Of a stretch of DNA of 11,831 nucleotides, positions 8,302 to 11,831 are shown piece after piece (position 1 is the stretch's first letter; each line of letters opens with the position of its first letter). The notes beneath the pieces were generated by a model. It was not told the DNA's origin. It did not search any database and saw only the letters and a program-made list of their open reading frames with translations. Origin of the DNA: Jimgerdemannia flammicorona (lineage: Eukaryota > Mucoromycota > Endogonomycetes > Endogonales > Endogonaceae). The translations under genes were made by a program, and so were the position numbers. The stretch spans positions 1 to 11,831 of the forward strand of contig RBNI01006026.1 of assembly GCA_003990745.1 (NCBI GenBank), in the 5' to 3' direction.

Positions 8302-9516
8302 GTTGTTTACTGGAGATAGTTAGACTGCTGGTAGTGGTGTTACCGGTACTACTTGAGGTACTGGTGCAGAGTGTGATGGGGTTCCTTGGGTCTGTGTAAG
8401 TTGCTGGAGTAATAGTTGTAGGTCTGGAGTAAGGGCTTGATAAATAGCTGTCTGTTGTTGTGTAGGTGTGTTCTGTCCTGATGGAGGTTCATCTCCTTCG
8501 GCAGTATATCCGGGATCAAATTCACTGAGATACTCCTCCTCCTCTTCAGTTTGGTCCCCGTGTAATTGGGTTTGCTTGGCATCAAAGTAGACAGAATCAG
8601 TTGTATATCTGATTTCAGATGGACTTAATTCAAAGTCAAGTTCTGGTTCGGTATTGGTTTTGGATTCAGATAGGGCTGTAGCAGGGCCTGCTTCAGATTC
8701 AGGATCAGGTAGTTGATGAAGGGTTTCTCTTGCTTCTTCCTTAAGAATATGGCAGGCCTTGCTATTCTGGAATCAGTAGTATAATGTGGTCTTGGTCCTG
8801 GTATGGTGAAAGTCAGTAGAGTTGAGCCACTTGGCTACAGAGGCTTGGGCTTCATGAGGAACTAAGGCTAGAAAGACTGCTGCTGGTTATCCTAGGTCAC
8901 TCGGGTTTGTGGAGCTGACAAAACTCTTGTTGAGAAGAGTAAAGAAGGCTTCTATAAGACCTTCTTTATCCTGACTTGCTGGGTGTAGTGTAAGGAGTTC
9001 GGTGAATAGGGTTTCGCCTATTTGCTGGTTTAATCAGAGTACTTTTTTCTTCGAATGAAGTTTATCCCACTTGTTGCAGGTGTGGAGGTCAAATTGTCCT
9101 TGTATGTCAGGTTCAATTCTCTCCAGATTATCAGATGGTTCAGGATAAATTTCAGTTCAGAGGTTGGGCTTTATACCAACTTGTAGGAATTCGTAGAAGG
9201 GTTTGTAGTGGGGTGAGGAAGCATCTTGAAGTGGAATTGGATTGTAAACCACTGCTACCAAGTTGTAAGAGGGTTGCTTTTTAGGGTAACTGTTATGTAG
9301 TTCTGAAAGGGTTTTCTGGAAGTTCTGGATATTCTGGAAGACCATTTTCTTATAGTCAAGATCAATTTCATATGAAGTATGTCCTCTACACTTATTGATT
9401 TCAAGATTGGGTTGACGTCTCAACCAAAGTCTCTTTTTGGACTAGTTCTGGATGTTCAGGATTTTCCGTATTTCAGGAAGTTTGAGAAACTAAGACCAGC
9501 TTAGTTGAATTGGCAT
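8302..9516 (-). pseudogene. Long N-terminal Gag extension of unknown function, beginning in the 5' LTR
   Basis: About 405 codons in the gag frame precede the capsid. The first 84 lie inside the 5' LTR and the next several are encoded by the primer-binding site. Seven stops occur: TAG at 9492 and 9444, TGA at 9159-9157 and later TGA, TAA, TGA, TAA. The longest open piece runs for over 400 bases, from about 8780 to 8330. It shows a basic N-terminus (KKRLWLRRQ), a central mixed helical part, then an acidic patch (EEEEYLSEFD) and a Gln/Pro-rich stretch before the capsid. No domain is recognised. Alternatives are that translation starts elsewhere (a spliced leader or non-AUG codon), since both LTRs share the two early TAG codons, or that this was a separate protein. 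Confidence 0.55.
9243..9260 (-). promoter_or_regulatory. Primer-binding site
   Basis: Three bases (ACT) after the 5' LTR end, the coding strand reads TGGTAGCAGTGGTTTACA. Starting with TGG fits pairing to the CCA end of a tRNA. The implied tRNA 3' end, GCTACCA, is like that of initiator tRNA-Met in many eukaryotes, but the further match is not convincing and the tRNA is not assigned. The site lies inside the presumed gag frame. Confidence 0.7.
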
Positions 9517-9621
9517 ATCGCTGCAGACAATACCCAATTAGGAAATTTCGTGATAGAGTTAGAAGTAGGACCTAATGGGGAGCGGATTTACTTAAGAGTA
9601 GTTTGTGGGTTATTAAATAGG

Positions 9622-9627
9622 TTTATT
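9622..9627 (-). terminator. AATAAA signal, 5' LTR copy
   Basis: Same motif and position as 1021-1026. In the 5' LTR it must be ignored or too close to the start site to be used. It helps place the end of R. Confidence 0.4.
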
Positions 9628-9754
9628 TGCTATTCATGATATTGCTATACTAGGAGTAGTTGTATGAAGGGATATTGTGGGAAAGTGCTCAGGAGTTGTG
9701 TTCGGATTGTTCAGGTCTGTTCAAGTCTGAGATTCTGAGGTCTGGGGGAGGGGG

Positions 9755-9762
9755 TATTTATA
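9755..9762 (-). promoter_or_regulatory. TATA box of the element promoter (best candidate)
   Basis: TATAAATA on the coding strand, followed by CCCCCTCCCCC and a CAGACCTCAGAATC stretch in which a start site 25-35 bases downstream would fall near 9730. It is identical in the other LTR (1154-1161). The distance to AATAAA (about 130 bases) suits an R region. Confidence 0.55.
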
Positions 9763-9940
9763 CTAGTGAGAGGCTATCTGGACTATGCTAGATATGGATG
9801 TAGCACTAAGTGCTTTGCTGAGTCAGAATACAGTCACATAGTACAAGTGTGATCTAACATATCAAGAGATCATCTGACTGCTGAGTTAGTTCACAGTCAC
9901 GTTGTATAAAGCTAATCTAACTATACTATGACTGCTAAGC

Positions 9941-9948
9941 TATTTATA
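9941..9948 (-). promoter_or_regulatory. Second TATA-like box just after the U3 frame
   Basis: TATAAATA on the coding strand, four bases past the TAA that ends the U3 frame; also at 1340-1347 in the other LTR. It may be an alternative promoter. The box at 9755-9762 fits the R/U5 layout better. Confidence 0.35.
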
Positions 9949-9951
9949 GGT

Positions 9952-11049
9952 TTAGGCACTGTCTGGATAGTCTTTGATGACATCACTATCAATGACTTCA
10001 TCTCTGATAAAGTAGTCATCTAGGAAGAGTAGTTCGCAGATTACTTCTCCTTGTTCGCTGAGGTAATAATATATTGGGACTTTATCTCTGTCTCACAGAA
10101 TAGTGTTGTTTGTCTCATATGCTAGATAAGGTGTTGGTGGGCGAAGGAGGGGTGTACTGTCTTCACTTTCATCAGATTCACTATCTGCGTACCTTCTATA
10201 GGTTATAGCACTATGAGTTACAGGGTTATAGTAAGCTGGTGGCTGTGGTTCATGTCACTCATACTCAGGTGGTGGAGTTGTTGATTCAATCTCGAGAGTT
10301 GTCTGGAGGTACAGGTTGTGTTCTCCGGTCTCTTCATTATAGTTGAAGTAATCAAGGGTAAATATAGATTGGTATTTGTACCAGTGGTCATTGTCCCAAT
10401 AAGTCTCATATATAGTTATGAACTGTTGTAAGTTCATTGGCAAGGTTGGTGGTGTGATCAGGGTTGGTAGAGATCCTTGGTTTGATGTCATATCGGTGTC
10501 AGAGGGATCATTGTCTTCTGCTTCATCTTCGTTGAAGTTAATTATATCATAGACATCCTTCATAGTATATCCAACTTGGGGCATTTGCAGGATATAGTCA
10601 TCAGAGTGCAGAAAGGTTCTGTCGGTAGTCTGAATATATTCAAGATACTTGTGGTTGAGTTCTTATATCATGTCATCGATTTGGCCATAGGATAGGGTAG
10701 CAACCATTTCGCTGGTTGTAACTCAGAGGCAGGGAATAAAGGTGCTGTACTCATAGAAGAGTTCTCAGTATTTGTGGGTAATGAGCTTCTGGTGTTGAGA
10801 CATTTGGGTAATATCTGTATCATAGTGGTGTTCGACTATGTCTTCCAGGAGGCGGCCAATCTGGTAGTAACTTGAGATTTGTCTGATCTGGTAGGCCTCA
10901 TTAAGCATGTTCAGGGCATTCCATCAGGCTTCTATGAAGTAGAGGGGTGCTAGGCTATGGATGTTCATGAGGGGCAGAGGGGGTGTAGCTTGGTTGACAA
11001 TGGCATTCCAAATGTCAGCGCGGATGTAGTTGTAGATCTCGGTGGTCAT
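9952..11049 (-). pseudogene. U3-encoded protein of unknown function, 5' LTR copy
   Basis: The second copy of the 365-residue frame, from ATG 11049-11047 (MTTEIYNYI) to TAA 9954-9952. It has six stops, of which five are sense codons in the other LTR (CGA, CAA, CAA, CGA, TGG); only the TGA before WNALNML is shared. This copy keeps two Pro-Pro-X-Tyr motifs: PPEY at 10272-10261 and PPAY at 10242-10231. Both are spoiled by C-to-T changes in the other copy. The C-terminal part is acidic, with an ESDESED-type cluster, and ends in a YYYLSEQGEV block and short acidic tail. No signal peptide or membrane segment is visible. An in-frame ATG at 11184 could extend it by 45 codons, but the other LTR has ACG there. 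Confidence 0.65.
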
Positions 11050-11172
11050 ATTTGTGTATTTGGAAGTTGTAGTTATTGTTTGTTTTGGTTCTCTGTTTCG
11101 ACACGTCTTGGGGCTCGGTATATATGTATCTGTTCTTGATTGGTAAGATTCTGTTTGTGTGAACCTTGTGTT

Positions 11173-11228
11173 CTGTGACTTCATATTGACTCAGCTTTGT
11201 GTGCTGTGACTTCTGTTTGACTCAGCTT
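11173..11228 (-). repeat. 31-bp tandem repeat with TGACTCA sites, 5' LTR copy
   Basis: Units at 11173-11203 and 11204-11228 (partial). TGACTCA occurs at 11187-11193 and 11218-11224. This is the more relevant copy for promoter activity, since it lies upstream of the TATA boxes. The sites survive unmutated in both LTRs; they contain no CpG, so survival alone does not show selection. Confidence 0.6.
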
Positions 11229-11337
11229 CATGATTATGCAAGTGATTTCCAGATTTGTTCAGAGGTTGTATGTGATTTCGGTGGCTTGTTAAGAGGGTGA
11301 CATGTGATTTCTGTGGCTTGGAGGTTGTGTGCTTACA

Positions 11338-11342
11338 TTTTC
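11338..11342. repeat. Target-site duplication, right copy (TTTTC)
   Basis: Immediately follows CTTACA of the 5' LTR and equals 658-662. Confidence 0.95.
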
Positions 11343-11831
11343 AGAGATCTCAATTATTAGAAATATATAATCTGTTCTTATAATAGATAATATTATCCTT
11401 TAACTAGTATTGATAATACTGAGAGTGCTTATTGATATTATTACTGTTCAGGATTTCTTGAAGTACTTGAGCTTCTTTATCATTAGTACATACTGTAATA
11501 ATTTATTCTATAATAGAATTAATAACCAAGGTGAGAGTTTGTATAACTTCTTTAATTAGTAGTCTAGAGATTATATAAGTGACAATATTTTCCTTACTAG
11601 AGTAGTATTGATTTCATAGTCAAAATTAGTAAGAACTTTTATCTATCTGGCTTACTTTTAGAAAAGAATAGTCTGAATCTTAATATTGATTAATAATTTG
11701 TAATCTATCAATATAGTGAAGTATACTCTTTTAAGATATAAGTGTCATTTGATCAGAGTGTCAATAATAGTTAGTATTTTCTTCTTATAAGTAGTATAGT
11801 TAATTTCAGTATTATTAGGCTTACAAGAATA
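11343..11831 (-). pseudogene. RNase H to integrase-junction fragment of the older relative (right flank)
   Basis: Aligns with 4467-4956 of the young element, from just upstream of the integrase zinc site into RNase H. It continues exactly where the left flank stops at 662. It is AT-rich, has no CpG and is full of stops. Together with 1-662 it shows that the host copy has the same orientation as the inserted element and was hit at the position equivalent to 4462-4466. The copy runs off the window end, so its LTRs and its gag are not visible. Confidence 0.9.

Larger units (their letters stand above)
3168..9516 (-). pseudogene. gag-dUTPase-pol single frame, inactivated
   Basis: One frame of about 2115 codons encodes the whole polyprotein. 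Landmark codons at 9516, 9423, 8301, 7866, 7356, 7203, 6804, 6312, 5943 and 5196 are all in register. Only one extra base (4212-4215) shifts the integrase part. Removing that base makes 9516 to 3168 exactly divisible by three. About 35 stops interrupt it; about 25 are TGA, mostly where the family expects Arg (CGA to TGA), and the rest are TAG/TAA. No gag/pol frameshift or stop-suppression site is evident, so the ancestor probably made one long fusion and processed it with its own protease. The ATG at 9516 lies inside the 5' LTR. It was chosen because no in-frame ATG conserved between the LTRs occurs again until 8301, while the frame clearly continues upstream of 8301. Confidence 0.85.
663..11337 (-). 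mobile_element. Complete Ty3/gypsy chromovirus LTR retrotransposon with a dUTPase domain, decayed
   Basis: A full-length element of 10,675 bp, coding on the minus strand. Directly visible are two LTRs of identical length (2074 bp), matching 6-bp terminal inverted repeats TGTAAG/CTTACA, a 5-bp target duplication TTTTC on both sides, a primer-binding site beside the 5' LTR and a polypurine tract beside the 3' LTR. The internal order is gag, dUTPase, protease, RT, RNase H, integrase, chromodomain. RT-RNase H before integrase is the Ty3/gypsy order, and the C-terminal chromodomain marks the chromovirus branch. About 35 in-frame stops and one frameshift make it non-autonomous now. The flanks are a second, older copy of a closely related element in the same orientation, so this is a nested self-insertion. 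Fungal origin is inferred from the mutation pattern. Confidence 0.95.
9264..11337 (-). repeat. 5' LTR (2074 bp)
   Basis: This is the upstream LTR in transcription direction. On the plus strand it starts TGTAAG and ends CTTACA, and it matches 663-2736. Order on the coding strand: outer U3 with a 31-bp repeat (11228-11173), U3 frame (11049-9952), first TATA-like box (9948-9941), second TATA-like box (9762-9755) followed by a C-rich run, AATAAA (9627-9622), and the presumed gag ATG (9516). The second TATA box and the AATAAA bracket a plausible R region of about 100 bases. Differences from the other LTR are transitions, with many sites where one LTR has CA and the other TG at an inferred ancestral CpG. 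Confidence 0.96.

Noticed and set aside
3168..9516. Reassigned or suppressed TGA codons (TGA read as Arg or Trp)
   Set aside because: The two LTRs differ CGA against TGA at the same codons, TAG and TAA stops also occur, and all fit C-to-T decay, so mutation is the simpler explanation.
1..11831. Envelope gene, CRISPR array, rRNA or host genes
   Set aside because: No signal peptide or membrane protein frame follows pol, there are no spaced short repeats, and no host gene motif was seen on either strand.

Overview
The window is almost entirely one complete, decayed Ty3/gypsy LTR retrotransposon of the chromodomain (chromovirus) type, at 663-11337 (10,675 bp). It reads on the minus strand and is nested inside an older, more heavily mutated relative. 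The host is most likely a filamentous fungus. Three things suggest this: the chromovirus pol, the almost exclusive C:G-to-T:A decay (RIP-like and/or deamination of methylated CpG), and the complete absence of CpG from the older copy. Fungal origin is an inference; no host gene is present to confirm it.

Layout on the plus strand: 1-662, integrase part of the old copy; 658-662, target-site duplication TTTTC; 663-2736, 3' LTR of the young element; 2738-2750, polypurine tract; 2751-3167, noncoding 3' region; 3168-9516, one long minus-strand gag-pol frame; 9243-9260, primer-binding site; 9264-11337, 5' LTR; 11338-11342, second TTTTC; 11343-11831, RNase H part of the old copy. The two LTRs are both 2074 bp, lie at a constant offset of 8601, and end in TGTAAG/CTTACA.

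The gag-pol frame is broken by about 35 stop codons (about 25 of them TGA) and one single-base insertion. All domains otherwise stay in one frame. In transcription order they are: a long uncharacterised Gag N-terminal part, a capsid-like region, a CCHC zinc knuckle, a trimeric-type dUTPase with all five family motifs, a small Cys/His motif, an aspartic protease, reverse transcriptase, RNase H, an HHCC/DD35E integrase with GPF module, and a C-terminal chromodomain.

Three features are not textbook for this family. A dUTPase sits between nucleocapsid and protease, the position it has in betaretroviruses. Each LTR carries a 365-codon frame in U3 that looked like a real gene before decay, because nearly every stop in one copy is open in the other. 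The gag frame appears to start inside the 5' LTR and to be translated through the primer-binding site. No host genes, rRNA, CRISPR or bacterial-type elements were found.
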